Shown: piece after piece, positions 9,378-18,818 of the stretch
How positions within the stretch are numbered: the stretch's first letter is position 1
Layout: each line of letters begins with the position of its first letter
NCBI RefSeq assembly: GCF_013409785.1
Contig: NZ_JACCBV010000001.1
Location: 3,348,001-3,412,000 of the forward strand
Direction: 5' to 3'
Length of the DNA: 64,000 bases
Origin: Microbacterium immunditiarum
Lineage (GTDB): Bacteria; Actinomycetota; Actinomycetes; Actinomycetales; Microbacteriaceae
The notes under the pieces: model-generated
What the model was told of the DNA's origin: nothing
What the model saw: only the letters and a program-made list of their open reading frames with translations
The model's database searches: none
Position numbers and translations under genes: made by a program

Positions 9378-10202
9378 TCAGCCGAGGAAGAGCGCCCGCA
9401 GCCGCTTCGTCGTGAAGATGAGGCCCACGCCGATCATGACGACGTAGTACAGCACATGCCACAGCATGCCCGGGTACAGCGCCCCGGTCGTCAGGCCACG
9501 GACGAGCTCGACCCCGTGCCACAGCGGGAGCGCCTGCACGATCGCCTGCACCCATTCGGGATAGACGGTGATCGGGTAGAACGTCGCCGAGAAGAGGAAC
9601 ATCGGCAGCAGGACGAAGTTGATGAGGTCCATCTGCTGGAAGACCTTCATGTAGCTCGTGACCGCCATGCCGAGCGACGCGAAGCCGAAGGCGATGAGCA
9701 GCACCGCGGGCAGGGCCAGGATCGCCGTCCACGAGAGGTTGAGTCCCCACACCTGCATGATCACGAGGAAGCCCGACGCGTAGACGAGTCCTCGAAGGAG
9801 CGCGTAGACGATCTCGCCGAGCGCGACGTCGAGCGGGCCGAGCGATGTCGCGAGCATGCCCTCGTAGAGCTTCCCGTAGTTCATCTTGAAGAAGACGTTC
9901 CACGTCGAGTCGTAGATCGCGCCGTTCATCGCCGACACGGCGAGGAGGGCGGGCGCGATGAACGCCGCGTACGGGACCTCGACGCCTGTAGAGGTCTGCA
10001 CGTCGCCGATGAGGACGCCGAGTCCGATGCCGAACGACGCGAGGTAGAAGACGGGCTCGAAGAAGCCGGACAGCACGACGACCCAGCTCGAGCTGCGCGC
10101 GGCGACGAGACCGCGCTGCACGACGGCGCCCGGGTTGCCCGCGTACAGGGCGCGGACGCCACCGGAACGCAGGTGCGCGGAGGTCTCGACCGTGGTGGTC
10201 AC
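9378..10202 (-). CDS. ABC-2 type exporter permease
   Basis: This encodes 274 residues with six hydrophobic spans after a hydrophilic N-terminus of about 35 residues, the layout of ABC-2 permeases of the DrrB/NodJ type. The 'FLFSATFYPITVYPEWVQAI' loop between spans 5 and 6 is the family signature. GTG 10202 was chosen because it forms a GTGA overlap with the stop of the upstream permease gene. With the other permease and the ATPase it should form a heteromeric exporter. The substrate is unknown; relatives move drugs, lipids or cell-wall polymers. Confidence 0.85.
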   Translation of the reverse strand: MTTTVETSAHLRSGGVRALYAGNPGAVVQRGLVAARSSSWVVVLSGFFEPVFYLASFGIGLGVLIGDVQTSTGVEVPYAAFIAPALLAVSAMNGAIYDSTWNVFFKMNYGKLYEGMLATSLGPLDVALGEIVYALLRGLVYASGFLVIMQVWGLNLSWTAILALPAVLLIAFGFASLGMAVTSYMKVFQQMDLINFVLLPMFLFSATFYPITVYPEWVQAIVQALPLWHGVELVRGLTTGALYPGMLWHVLYYVVMIGVGLIFTTKRLRALFLG

Positions 10203-11071
10203 TTGGCCAGCCTCCTCGCGAAGTGGCGCCGCGCGAGCACGTAGCCGACGACCGAGAGCAGCACGAGGTACGCGATGTGCACGACGATCGCGAACGGCTC
10301 CGTCGGCCGTCCGTACAGGAACGTGCGACCGAGCTCGGTCGCGTGCCACAGCGGCGAGATCCAGCCGATCCACGCGAGCCAGATCGGCAGGGAGTCGAGG
10401 GGGTAGAAGGTGCCCGAGAACAGGAACATCGGCATGAAGATGAACCGCTGCACGAGGGCGAACTGACCCTTGTCCTCTTCGATCGACGCCGCGTAGGCCA
10501 TGAGCGGGGCGCCGAACGCCCAGCCGCCGAGCACGCCGACGAGGATCGCGATCCAGCCGGTCTCGGGCGTCACGAGCGGCGCGGGCTGGAAGACGAGCCC
10601 GAACAGCCAGATGAACAGGTAGTACCCCGCGACGGCGACGAGCACGCGCGCGCTTGCGCCGAGCAGCACGCCCGTCGTGATCTGACCGGGTGAGATGGGC
10701 GAAGCGCTGAAGCCGAAGAAGAAGCGCCGCCACTTGAACCCGTCGACCACGGGGTAGCTGAACTCCTCGGTCGCGACCTGGATCGCGGCGGTCATGAGGA
10801 GCGCGGGCGCGACGAACGTCACGTACGAGACGGACATGCCCGAGGCATCCGTGATCGGCACCGTGATGAGCGCCGCGAGACCCAGCGCGAGCCCGAGCAG
10901 GTACAGGATCGGCTGGCCGAGCGCGCCGACCACGATCGTCCAGCCGTACGCGCGCATCGCGCGCACGATGTGCTCGGCGACGTAGAACGTGCCGTTCGCG
11001 CGGGGCTTGCGCCCCCACTCCATCGCCTCCGCGCGCAGCGCGTCGAGAGAGGCGTCGGTCGCAGTGCTCAT
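10199..11071 (-). CDS. ABC-2 type exporter permease
   Basis: The 290-residue membrane protein is a paralogue of the downstream permease and shares the closing signature 'MFLFSGTFYPLDSLPIWLAW'. Six spans follow an N-terminal cytoplasmic stretch of about 40 residues. It overlaps the ATPase gene by ATGA and the second permease by GTGA, so all three proteins are probably translated as one unit and assemble as one ATPase dimer with two different permeases. No clue to substrate is visible. Confidence 0.85.
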   Translation of the reverse strand: MSTATDASLDALRAEAMEWGRKPRANGTFYVAEHIVRAMRAYGWTIVVGALGQPILYLLGLALGLAALITVPITDASGMSVSYVTFVAPALLMTAAIQVATEEFSYPVVDGFKWRRFFFGFSASPISPGQITTGVLLGASARVLVAVAGYYLFIWLFGLVFQPAPLVTPETGWIAILVGVLGGWAFGAPLMAYAASIEEDKGQFALVQRFIFMPMFLFSGTFYPLDSLPIWLAWIGWISPLWHATELGRTFLYGRPTEPFAIVVHIAYLVLLSVVGYVLARRHFARRLAK

Positions 11072-12009
11072 TCGATCAGCGACCTTCCCGTGAGCCGGAG
11101 GAACACGTCCTCGAGCGACGAGCGTCGCACGAGCGACGTGATCGGCTCGAGGCCGGCGGCGGTGACCCGCTCGAGCGCCTGCTCGCCGTTCTCGGTGTAC
11201 ACGAGAATCCGATCGGGCAGCACCTCGATCCGATCGCCGATGCCCTCGAGCGTGGGCGCGACCTGCTGGTTGCGGTTGGAGCCGAACCGCACCTCGAGCA
11301 CCTCGCGGCTCGAGTGCTCGCGGATGAGCGACGCGGGCGTGCCCTCGGCCATGATCCGGCCCTTGTCGACCACGATGAGCCGGTCGCACAGCTGTTCGGC
11401 CTCGTCCATGTAGTGGGTCGTCAGCACGAGGGTCGTGCCGCGCTCCTTGAGGCGGAACAGGCGGTCCCACAGCACGTGCCGCGCCTGCGGGTCGAGGCCG
11501 GTCGTCGGCTCATCGAGGAGCAGGATGCGCGGGTCGTTGATGAGGCCGCGCGCGATCGTGAGGCGCCGCTTCATTCCGCCCGAGAGCTGGTCGACCTTGC
11601 TCTTGGCCTTCTCCTCGAGCTGCGCGAACGCGAGCAGCTCGTCTGCCTTCTGGTGGCACACCTTGCCCGGGAGCCCGAAGTAGCGACCGTAGATGTAGAG
11701 GTTCTCGCGCGCGTTGAGCTCGCCGTCGAGGTTGTCCTGCTGCGGAACGACACCGAGCCGCGAGCGGATCTCGGGCCCGTACCGGTCGGGGTCGAGCCCC
11801 AGGATCGACAGGTCGCCGCTTGTGCGCGTCGAGACCGCGCCGATCATCTTCATGGTCGTGGACTTGCCCGCGCCGTTGGGTCCGAGCAGGCCGAACGACT
11901 CGCCCGGAGCGACTTCGAAGGACAGCCCGTCGACGGCGAGGAAGTCGGGCTTGCCCTTGATCTTGTACGCCTTGACGAGGTTCTTCGCTTGGATCACGGG
12001 AGCAGGCAC
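11068..12009 (-). CDS. ABC exporter ATP-binding protein (DrrA/NodI type)
   Basis: This 313-residue ATPase has Walker A 'GLLGPNGAGKSTTMKM' (about residues 40-55), a Q-loop in 'VVPQQDNLDGELNARENL', signature LSGGMKRR, Walker B ILLLDEPTTGLD, and the switch His in 'LVLTTHYMDEAEQLCDR'. The C-terminal extension of about 80 residues is typical of the DrrA/CcmA drug and lipid exporter group. It is the first gene of the exporter operon. The 125-base gap to the divergent MetE-like gene holds both promoters, but I could not define them. Confidence 0.92.
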   Translation of the reverse strand: MPAPVIQAKNLVKAYKIKGKPDFLAVDGLSFEVAPGESFGLLGPNGAGKSTTMKMIGAVSTRTSGDLSILGLDPDRYGPEIRSRLGVVPQQDNLDGELNARENLYIYGRYFGLPGKVCHQKADELLAFAQLEEKAKSKVDQLSGGMKRRLTIARGLINDPRILLLDEPTTGLDPQARHVLWDRLFRLKERGTTLVLTTHYMDEAEQLCDRLIVVDKGRIMAEGTPASLIREHSSREVLEVRFGSNRNQQVAPTLEGIGDRIEVLPDRILVYTENGEQALERVTAAGLEPITSLVRRSSLEDVFLRLTGRSLIE

Positions 12010-12134
12010 CGGACTACCCTAACCCCGGTCACGGACGCCGATTCCGCGCGGTGGGAACGATCCCGCAACCGCCCTGCATGACGAAGGGTGACGGATGCCT
12101 CGGCCCCGGCATCCGTGATGGCTAGGCTGACCGG

Positions 12135-13247
12135 GTGAGTGTTCGACCCCCGTACCGCGCCGATGTCGTCGGCAGCTTCCTCCGTCCCCCCGCCGTCGCC
12201 GAGGCGCGCGCCCGTCACCACGCCGGCGAGCTCGACGACGACGGCCTCCGCGCCGTCGAAGACGCCGCGATCGTCGACCTCGTGCAGAAGGAGGCCGACG
12301 CCGGCCTCGAGCTCGCGACCGACGGCGAGTTCCGCCGCTCGTGGTGGCACTTCGACTTCTTCGGTCTGCTCGACGGCGTCGACATCGTCGAGCTCGATCA
12401 CGGCATTCAGTTCCAGGGCGTGCAGACGCGCCCGCGCGGCATCGAGATCTCCAGCAGGATCGGCTTCAGCGACACGCATCCGTTCCTCGAGCACTTCCGC
12501 GCCCTGCAGGAGGACGTGAAGGCGACCGGCGCTCGGCCGAAGTTCACGATCCCGTCACCGACCGTGCTCGACTTCCGCCTCGAGCCCGGCCACATCGACC
12601 CCGCCGTCTACGACGGCCGCGAGGCGATCGTCGACGACCTCGTGCAGGCGTACCGCGACGCCGTGCACGCCTTCTACGACGCCGGCGCCCGCTACCTGCA
12701 GTTCGACGACACCGCGTGGGCGTACCTGTGCTCCGACGTCGAGCTCGAGAAGGCGTCCGAGCGGGGGATCGACACGAACGGCATCGCCGAACGCTACGCG
12801 GCGCTGCTGAACCGCATCCTCGACGGCAAGCCCGACGACCTCGTCGTGACGACGCACGTGTGCCGCGGTAACTTCCGCTCGACGTGGATCTCGTCGGGCG
12901 GCTACGAGCCGGTCGCCGAGCAGCTGCTGGGTGTCACGAACTACGACGGCTACTTCCTCGAGTACGACACCGACCGCGCGGGCGGCTTCGAGCCGCTGCG
13001 CTTCCTCCCGAAGGGCGACAAGACCGTCGTGCTCGGGCTCATCACGTCGAAGACGGGCGACCTCGAGGACCCGGACGACGTCAAGCGGCGCATCGATGAG
13101 GCGACGGCCTTCGCTCCGCTCGAGCAGCTCGCGCTGAGCCCGCAGTGCGGCTTCGCCTCGACCGAGGAGGGAAACATCCTCACCGAGGACCAGCAGTGGG
13201 CCAAGGTGCGTACGGTCGTCGACATCGCCCGCGACGTCTGGGGCTGA
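12135..13247 (+). CDS. MetE-like (cobalamin-independent) methyltransferase, short form
   Basis: The 370-residue product is the catalytic half of cobalamin-independent methionine synthase without the N-terminal domain, like Bacillus YxjG/YxjH. Zinc ligands are readable: His and Cys in TTHVCRGN and a second Cys in SPQCGFAST. 'YLQFDDTAWAYLC' corresponds to the substrate-binding strand of MetE. It should transfer a methyl group to homocysteine or a similar thiol; the donor used by short forms is not settled. It starts at GTG 12135. Its position just before a set of LigM-type demethylases, which produce methyl-tetrahydrofolate, is suggestive but unproven. A strong hairpin follows. Confidence 0.85.
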   Translation: MSVRPPYRADVVGSFLRPPAVAEARARHHAGELDDDGLRAVEDAAIVDLVQKEADAGLELATDGEFRRSWWHFDFFGLLDGVDIVELDHGIQFQGVQTRPRGIEISSRIGFSDTHPFLEHFRALQEDVKATGARPKFTIPSPTVLDFRLEPGHIDPAVYDGREAIVDDLVQAYRDAVHAFYDAGARYLQFDDTAWAYLCSDVELEKASERGIDTNGIAERYAALLNRILDGKPDDLVVTTHVCRGNFRSTWISSGGYEPVAEQLLGVTNYDGYFLEYDTDRAGGFEPLRFLPKGDKTVVLGLITSKTGDLEDPDDVKRRIDEATAFAPLEQLALSPQCGFASTEEGNILTEDQQWAKVRTVVDIARDVWG

Positions 13248-13256
13248 TCGCATTCA

Positions 13257-13298
13257 CGAGAGAGGGGGCGGATGCCGCGGCATCCGCCCCCTCTCTCG
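13257..13298 (+). terminator. Intrinsic terminator hairpin
   Basis: Exact 20-bp arms (13257-13276 and 13279-13298) of the 'gggggcggatgcc / ggcatccgccccc' type follow the MetE-like gene by nine bases. The same core recurs in other terminators of this window. Confidence 0.85.
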
Positions 13299-13332
13299 TC
13301 GGCCCCCTCGCACCGGCGGCAGGACATGGTGC

Positions 13333-13370
13333 GGGCGTAGGACGGGAATCGAGGCATCCGTCCTACGCCC
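13333..13370. repeat. 13-bp inverted repeat with a third partial copy
   Basis: GGGCGTAGGACGG (13333-13345) and CCGTCCTACGCCC (13358-13370) are exact reverse complements, and TCCTACGCCC recurs at about 13379-13388. It lies between the terminator of the MetE-like gene and the stop of the convergent dioxygenase gene, so it may terminate the latter or be an interspersed repeat. Confidence 0.5.
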
Positions 13371-13415
13371 CGCTCATCTCCTACGCCCGCCACCCTGCGG
13401 GCGCGAAAACCGCGC

Positions 13416-14444
13416 CTACTCGGAGCGCTCGTCCTTCTCGGGCTTCTTGTACGCTTCACCGCGCATCGCGGCGGCGTCGATCTCCTCCTGGTTCTCGACG
13501 AACGGCGTGCCGTGCGTGTGGAACGTCGGCACCGTCTTGGCGCCCCACGCCTGACCCTTCGCGCGCTCGGCCTGGCTCCACTCGACGACCGGCCAGTCCG
13601 GGTCGAGGATGAGCCGGGCGCCGGCGTTGGCAAGCTCGATGCGGTTTCCGCCCGGCTCCCACACGTAGATGAAGAACGTCTGGTTGATCGCGTGCTTGTA
13701 CGGGCCGAACTCGATGTGGATCTTGTTCTCGAGGAAGATGTCGGCCGCCTTGAGGATGTCCTCGCGCGTGTCGGGCGCGATCGCGAAGTGGTGGAAGCGC
13801 CCGCGCTCTCCTGTCCAGTCGTCCGAGTAGACGACGTCGTACGACTTCTGCTGGAAGCGGAACCACCACGCGCCGTACCCGCCGTCGTCGAGGCGCACAC
13901 GCTCAGACTCGCGCGACATCATGACGTCGCGCCAGAACTCGCCGGCGGCGTTGACGTCGCTCGCGAGGTAGTTGATGTGGTCCATGCGGCGCGCGTTCAC
14001 TCCGCGACCGGGGAACGCCGACGCCTGGTTCTTGAGCGCCGGGGTGTCCAGCTCGTCCGGCACGTAGTGCTCGGTGTCGTAGTACAGGCCCATGAGGTGC
14101 CCGTCCGGGTCCTCGAACTCGTAGGAGCGGCCGACGCCGACCTCGGGGTCGCGCCAGCCGTGGCCGAGGCCGGCCTTCTCGATCGCGGCGACCCGGCGCT
14201 CGAGCGCCTCGGGGCTCGTCGCGCGGAACAGCGTGCGGCCGACGCCGTTCGTGTCGGACGCGGTGAGCTTGAGCGTGTAGAGCTGGTACTCGTCCCAGCA
14301 CCGCAGGTACGAGGAGTCGCCGATGCGCGCGACCTCGCGCATCGCGAGGATGTCGCGGAAGAAGTGCAGGCTCTCCTCGAACTTCGGGGTGAACAGCTCG
14401 ATGCCGCCCAGGTGGGCGAGATCGAAGTTCTCATGACTGGCCAT
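13416..14444 (-). CDS. VOC-family extradiol ring-cleavage dioxygenase (catechol 2,3-dioxygenase type)
   Basis: The 342-residue product has two paired VOC modules: residues about 8-125 (LAHLGGIELFTPKFEESLHF) and about 152-275. The 2-His-1-Glu iron site of type I extradiol dioxygenases is intact: H156 (RMDHINYL), H218/H219 (GRFHHFAI) and E270 (GGNRIELANAGARL). The C-terminal tail 'ERAKGQAWGAKTVPTFHTHG' matches catechol 2,3-dioxygenases. It cleaves a catechol ring next to the diol using O2 and Fe(II) or Mn(II). It is the last gene of a four-gene run with GalB-, GalC- and GalD-type enzymes, which act on 4-oxalomesaconate. The likely substrate is therefore gallate, or possibly 3-O-methylgallate or protocatechuate, rather than catechol. 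The substrate is inferred; the fold and metal site are seen. Confidence 0.88.
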   Translation of the reverse strand: MASHENFDLAHLGGIELFTPKFEESLHFFRDILAMREVARIGDSSYLRCWDEYQLYTLKLTASDTNGVGRTLFRATSPEALERRVAAIEKAGLGHGWRDPEVGVGRSYEFEDPDGHLMGLYYDTEHYVPDELDTPALKNQASAFPGRGVNARRMDHINYLASDVNAAGEFWRDVMMSRESERVRLDDGGYGAWWFRFQQKSYDVVYSDDWTGERGRFHHFAIAPDTREDILKAADIFLENKIHIEFGPYKHAINQTFFIYVWEPGGNRIELANAGARLILDPDWPVVEWSQAERAKGQAWGAKTVPTFHTHGTPFVENQEEIDAAAMRGEAYKKPEKDERSE

Positions 14445-14470
14445 GATCGTGTCCTCTCTGACGCGGGGCT

Positions 14471-15544
14471 TTAGAGACGAGGTCGCGCGAACGCGACCCC
14501 GTCGAAGAGCTTTCGGGCGGTGCGCACCGAGGTCGACGTGCCGTGCCACACGCCGTCGGCGTCCTGCGCGACGTGTACGGCCGAGGCGAGCACGCCCGTC
14601 GGGTGCTCGATGTCGCTCGGACCCTGGGCGCGCACGCGGGCGAAGTCGGAGCCGACGGCTCCCGGGATGCGGACGCCGGCGGCGACGGATGCCGCCATCA
14701 GCACGCCCAGCGCGGTGTGCACGCGCTTCGGGATGAACGCCCGCGTCGACACGACACCGCCGTTGCGGGGCGGCGACACGAGGATCATCTTCGGAACGGT
14801 CTGGTCGGCGACGTCGCCGAACCCGAACAGGGGGCCGGCGGCCAGGCGCACGCGCTCGACGGCGGTCGCGAGATCGGGACGGGACTCGAGCTCGGCGGGC
14901 GACTCGTCGCCGGCGACTCCGAAGTCCTCGGCCCGCAGCAGCACGACCGGCATGCCGTTGTCGACGAGCGTCGCCGCGTGGCCGTCGAGCTCGTCCGTCG
15001 GGTTGCCGGTCGGCAGGAGGGGCTTGTCTGCGGCGCCGAGCTCGAGCTCGATGCGCGCGGCGGTGCCCGGAACACCGTCGATCGCCTCGTCGCCGTCGTA
15101 GTCGGGCCGGCCGCCGGGCGTCGCGAACACGGCGGTCGCGATATCTCCGGTGTTGACGAGACGGATGCGCACCGTGGTCGCCTCGTCGACCGCGGGGACG
15201 AGGCCGCGCTCGACCGCGAACGGTCCGATGCCCGCGAGCAGGTTGCCGCACGTCTGCCTCGTGCTCACGGTCGGCTCGTCGACACCGATCTGCAGGAAGA
15301 GGTAGTCCACATCGATGCCGGGCTCGGTCGAACGCGACACGACCGCCACCTTCGACGTGAGCGGATGCGCGCCACCCAGCCCGTCGATCTGACGCGGGTC
15401 GGGGCTGCCCATGATCCGCAGGAGCAGCTCGTCGCGGGCATCCGGATCTTCGGGCAGATCGTCGGCGACGAAGTACGCGCCCTTCGACGTCCCGCCGCGC
15501 ATGAGCATGCAGCGGACGCCGTCGCGGACCGGGTCAGCGACCAC
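14471..15544 (-). CDS. galD: 4-oxalomesaconate tautomerase (PrpF/GalD family)
   Basis: The 357-residue protein belongs to the PrpF family (diaminopimelate-epimerase fold). It begins 'VRCMLMRGGTSKGAYFVADD', the conserved opening of GalD and PrpF, and contains QTCGNLLAGIGPFAVERG and 'GVLASAVHVAQDADG'. In GalD the paired catalytic residues convert the keto tautomer of 4-oxalomesaconate to the enol form that the hydratase accepts. PrpF proteins isomerise aconitates, so annotation as a generic isomerase is the alternative. The neighbouring hydratase and aldolase favour GalD. It starts at GTG 15544, overlapping the aldolase gene by 11 bases, and ends 26 bases before the dioxygenase start. Confidence 0.87.
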   Translation of the reverse strand: MVADPVRDGVRCMLMRGGTSKGAYFVADDLPEDPDARDELLLRIMGSPDPRQIDGLGGAHPLTSKVAVVSRSTEPGIDVDYLFLQIGVDEPTVSTRQTCGNLLAGIGPFAVERGLVPAVDEATTVRIRLVNTGDIATAVFATPGGRPDYDGDEAIDGVPGTAARIELELGAADKPLLPTGNPTDELDGHAATLVDNGMPVVLLRAEDFGVAGDESPAELESRPDLATAVERVRLAAGPLFGFGDVADQTVPKMILVSPPRNGGVVSTRAFIPKRVHTALGVLMAASVAAGVRIPGAVGSDFARVRAQGPSDIEHPTGVLASAVHVAQDADGVWHGTSTSVRTARKLFDGVAFARPRL

Positions 15545-16244
15545 GCTCGTACTCCTCCTGCGTCACGAATGCCACGCCGAGGCTTTCGAGTACCGGACGC
15601 AGATCGTTGATGTCCATCGAGATCTCGCCCGCCTCGTACCGCTTGCGGTTGCGGGCCTCGCGCTCGGCACGGGCGCGCGATGCCTCGAGCGCCTCGTCCG
15701 CGCGGCGCCGGGGAACGATCGTCACACCGTCGTCGTCCGCGACGACGACATCGCCCGGGTTGACCACGACGCCGTCGAGGACGACCGGCACGTTGACCGA
15801 GCCGGCGGTGTCCTTCACCGTTCCCTGCGAGCTCACATGCGCCGTCCACACCGGGAAGCCCATCGCGCGCAGCTCGCCCGTATCGCGCACCCCGCCGGAC
15901 GTCACGTACGCGCGTACGCCCCGGACCTGCATCTGGGTCGCCATCAGCTCGCCGATGAACCCGAACGCCGAGTCGGTCGTGGGCACGACGACGATGACGT
16001 CGCCGTCCTGCGCCTGCTCGATCGCGGCGTGCACCATGAGGTTGTCGCCGGGAGCGGTCGACACAGTGATCGCCGAGCCCGCGATGGCCGCGCCCTGCTG
16101 AATGGGACGGATGCGCGGACCCGCGTAGCCGACTCGGCCCATCGCCTCGTGCACCGTCGCCGAGCCGAACGCGGCGAGCGCGTCGACGACATCGCGGTCG
16201 GCTCGCGCGATGTCGGTGACGACGACCGGCCCGGGAACGCTCAT
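15534..16244 (-). CDS. galC: 4-carboxy-4-hydroxy-2-oxoadipate aldolase / oxaloacetate decarboxylase (RraA-like, LigK/GalC type)
   Basis: The product is 236 residues, the length of the LigK/GalC/ProA class II aldolases. The active-site loop 'GVRAYVTSGGVRDTGELRAM' contains R120 and D121, equivalent to the Arg-Asp pair that binds pyruvate and the metal in the Pseudomonas enzyme. GELMATQMQVRG precedes it. It splits 4-carboxy-4-hydroxy-2-oxoadipate into pyruvate and oxaloacetate and usually also decarboxylates oxaloacetate. RraA proper is shorter (about 160 residues) and lacks the extra C-terminal helices seen here. It is coupled to galB by an ATGA overlap. Confidence 0.9.
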   Translation of the reverse strand: MSVPGPVVVTDIARADRDVVDALAAFGSATVHEAMGRVGYAGPRIRPIQQGAAIAGSAITVSTAPGDNLMVHAAIEQAQDGDVIVVVPTTDSAFGFIGELMATQMQVRGVRAYVTSGGVRDTGELRAMGFPVWTAHVSSQGTVKDTAGSVNVPVVLDGVVVNPGDVVVADDDGVTIVPRRRADEALEASRARAEREARNRKRYEAGEISMDINDLRPVLESLGVAFVTQEEYERGR

Positions 16245-16996
16245 TGCAGGACGCCCGTCACTTGCGGGAAGTACCGCACGTAGGCCTCGCCCATCGTGTC
16301 GTGCGGCAGGCCGAGGTTGGGCCCCGCGTTGCGCTTGACCTGCACGCCGCGGCGGATCGCGAGCTGCGTGTAGTACTCCCACATGTGCTTCTGCGCGGGA
16401 AGGCACTCCATCGCCTTGCGCTTGAGCGGGAAGGCATCCGTGATGTCGAGCAGCACGTTCGGCTTGAAGTCGCTCTGCTCGGGTTGGTGGGGCTCGAAGA
16501 AGAAGACGGGCGGGGCGCCGATGATGTCGTCCTTCGTCGGGAAGGAGCCGTCGCTGTTCGCGACGCCGATCGCCTGCGCGAGCACGCGCGCCTGAAGCGC
16601 CATGCGCGCAGCGGCCGGGTGGTCTCCGTTGTAAGGGTCGGCGAGTGGGTGCGTCAGCACGACGGTCGGCTGCACGCGACGGCAGACGTCCACAAGCTTC
16701 GCGACGGCCTGCTCGGACTCGACGAGCGGGTAGTCACCCAGGTCGAGGAACTCGATCTCGGCGCCGAGAGCGGATGCCGCGGCCTCCGCCTCCTCGCGGC
16801 GGATCGCCTTGATCTCGTCGAGCGGCTTGCCGGCGAGCCACTGGCTGGCGGATTCGCCGCGCTCGCCGAATGACAGGCACACCACGACCGCACGCTCGCC
16901 GCGCATCGTCGCGGCCGCGATCGCGCCTCCGGCGCGCCATACGAAGTCTCCGGCGTGGGCGCTGACGACCAAGAGCGTGTTCGGATTCTCTGCCAA
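16241..16996 (-). CDS. galB: 4-oxalomesaconate hydratase (PIG-L/LmbE-like, GalB type)
   Basis: The 251-residue product belongs to the PIG-L/LmbE fold but has 'LLVVSAHAGDFVWRAGGAIA' at the first zinc motif in place of the usual AHPDDE. This is the variant of Pseudomonas putida GalB, a zinc-dependent 4-oxalomesaconate hydratase. Further matches are CLSFGERGESASQWL and 'VLTHPLADPYNGDHPAAARM', with His residues that fit the metal site. It adds water to enol-oxalomesaconate to give 4-carboxy-4-hydroxy-2-oxoadipate. TTG 16996 is preceded by AGAGGAG at the right distance; reading further upstream gives only low-complexity residues. It is the first gene of the minus-strand block and diverges from LigM-1. 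Confidence 0.88.
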   Translation of the reverse strand: MAENPNTLLVVSAHAGDFVWRAGGAIAAATMRGERAVVVCLSFGERGESASQWLAGKPLDEIKAIRREEAEAAASALGAEIEFLDLGDYPLVESEQAVAKLVDVCRRVQPTVVLTHPLADPYNGDHPAAARMALQARVLAQAIGVANSDGSFPTKDDIIGAPPVFFFEPHQPEQSDFKPNVLLDITDAFPLKRKAMECLPAQKHMWEYYTQLAIRRGVQVKRNAGPNLGLPHDTMGEAYVRYFPQVTGVLQ

Positions 16997-18629
<1,633 letters not shown>

Positions 18630-18645
18630 TCGCCCGACCCGATAC

Positions 18646-18684
18646 GACGAGGGGGCGGATGCTGCGGCATCCGCCCCCCTCGTC
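18646..18684 (+). terminator. Terminator after LigM-1
   Basis: GACGAGGGGGCGGATGC (18646-18662) pairs with GCATCCGCCCCCCTCGTC (18667-18684), with one extra C as a bulge. It separates LigM-1 from the LysR-controlled tannase promoter. Confidence 0.8.
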
Positions 18685-18717
18685 ATGTCGGGCGCACTTA
18701 GGAGTGCTTTATGCAGC

Positions 18718-18732
18718 ATAACCAGTGGTTAT
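18718..18732. promoter_or_regulatory. LysR-type box upstream of tannase
   Basis: ATAACCAGTGGTTAT is a perfect 15-bp palindrome around a single G and fits the T-N11-A rule of LysR binding sites. The AACCAGTGGTT core recurs at 21550-21560 in front of lysR and LigM-2. A second palindrome, TTATGCAGCATAA (18709-18721), overlaps its left edge. It lies 86 bases before the tannase start. Confidence 0.75.
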
Positions 18733-18818
18733 CGCCACATCATGGTGTCAAAACCGACCGTTAGTACCATGGGCCGTGCGGCGCGCGCCATCCGAACCAA
18801 TCGAAGGAGATCGGTGAG

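Noticed and set aside
13416..14444. Annotation as a plain catechol 2,3-dioxygenase of the classical meta pathway
   Set aside because: Sequence type fits, but none of the genes for hydroxymuconic semialdehyde processing is present, while three enzymes of 4-oxalomesaconate metabolism are in the same operon.
15534..16244. Ribonuclease E inhibitor RraA
   Set aside because: The protein is longer than RraA, has the Arg-Asp aldolase loop, and sits between galB and galD.
16241..16996. N-acetylglucosaminyl deacetylase of the mycothiol type (MshB) for the PIG-L-fold protein
   Set aside because: The first metal motif is AHAGDF and not AHPDDE, and the operon partners are gallate-pathway enzymes.
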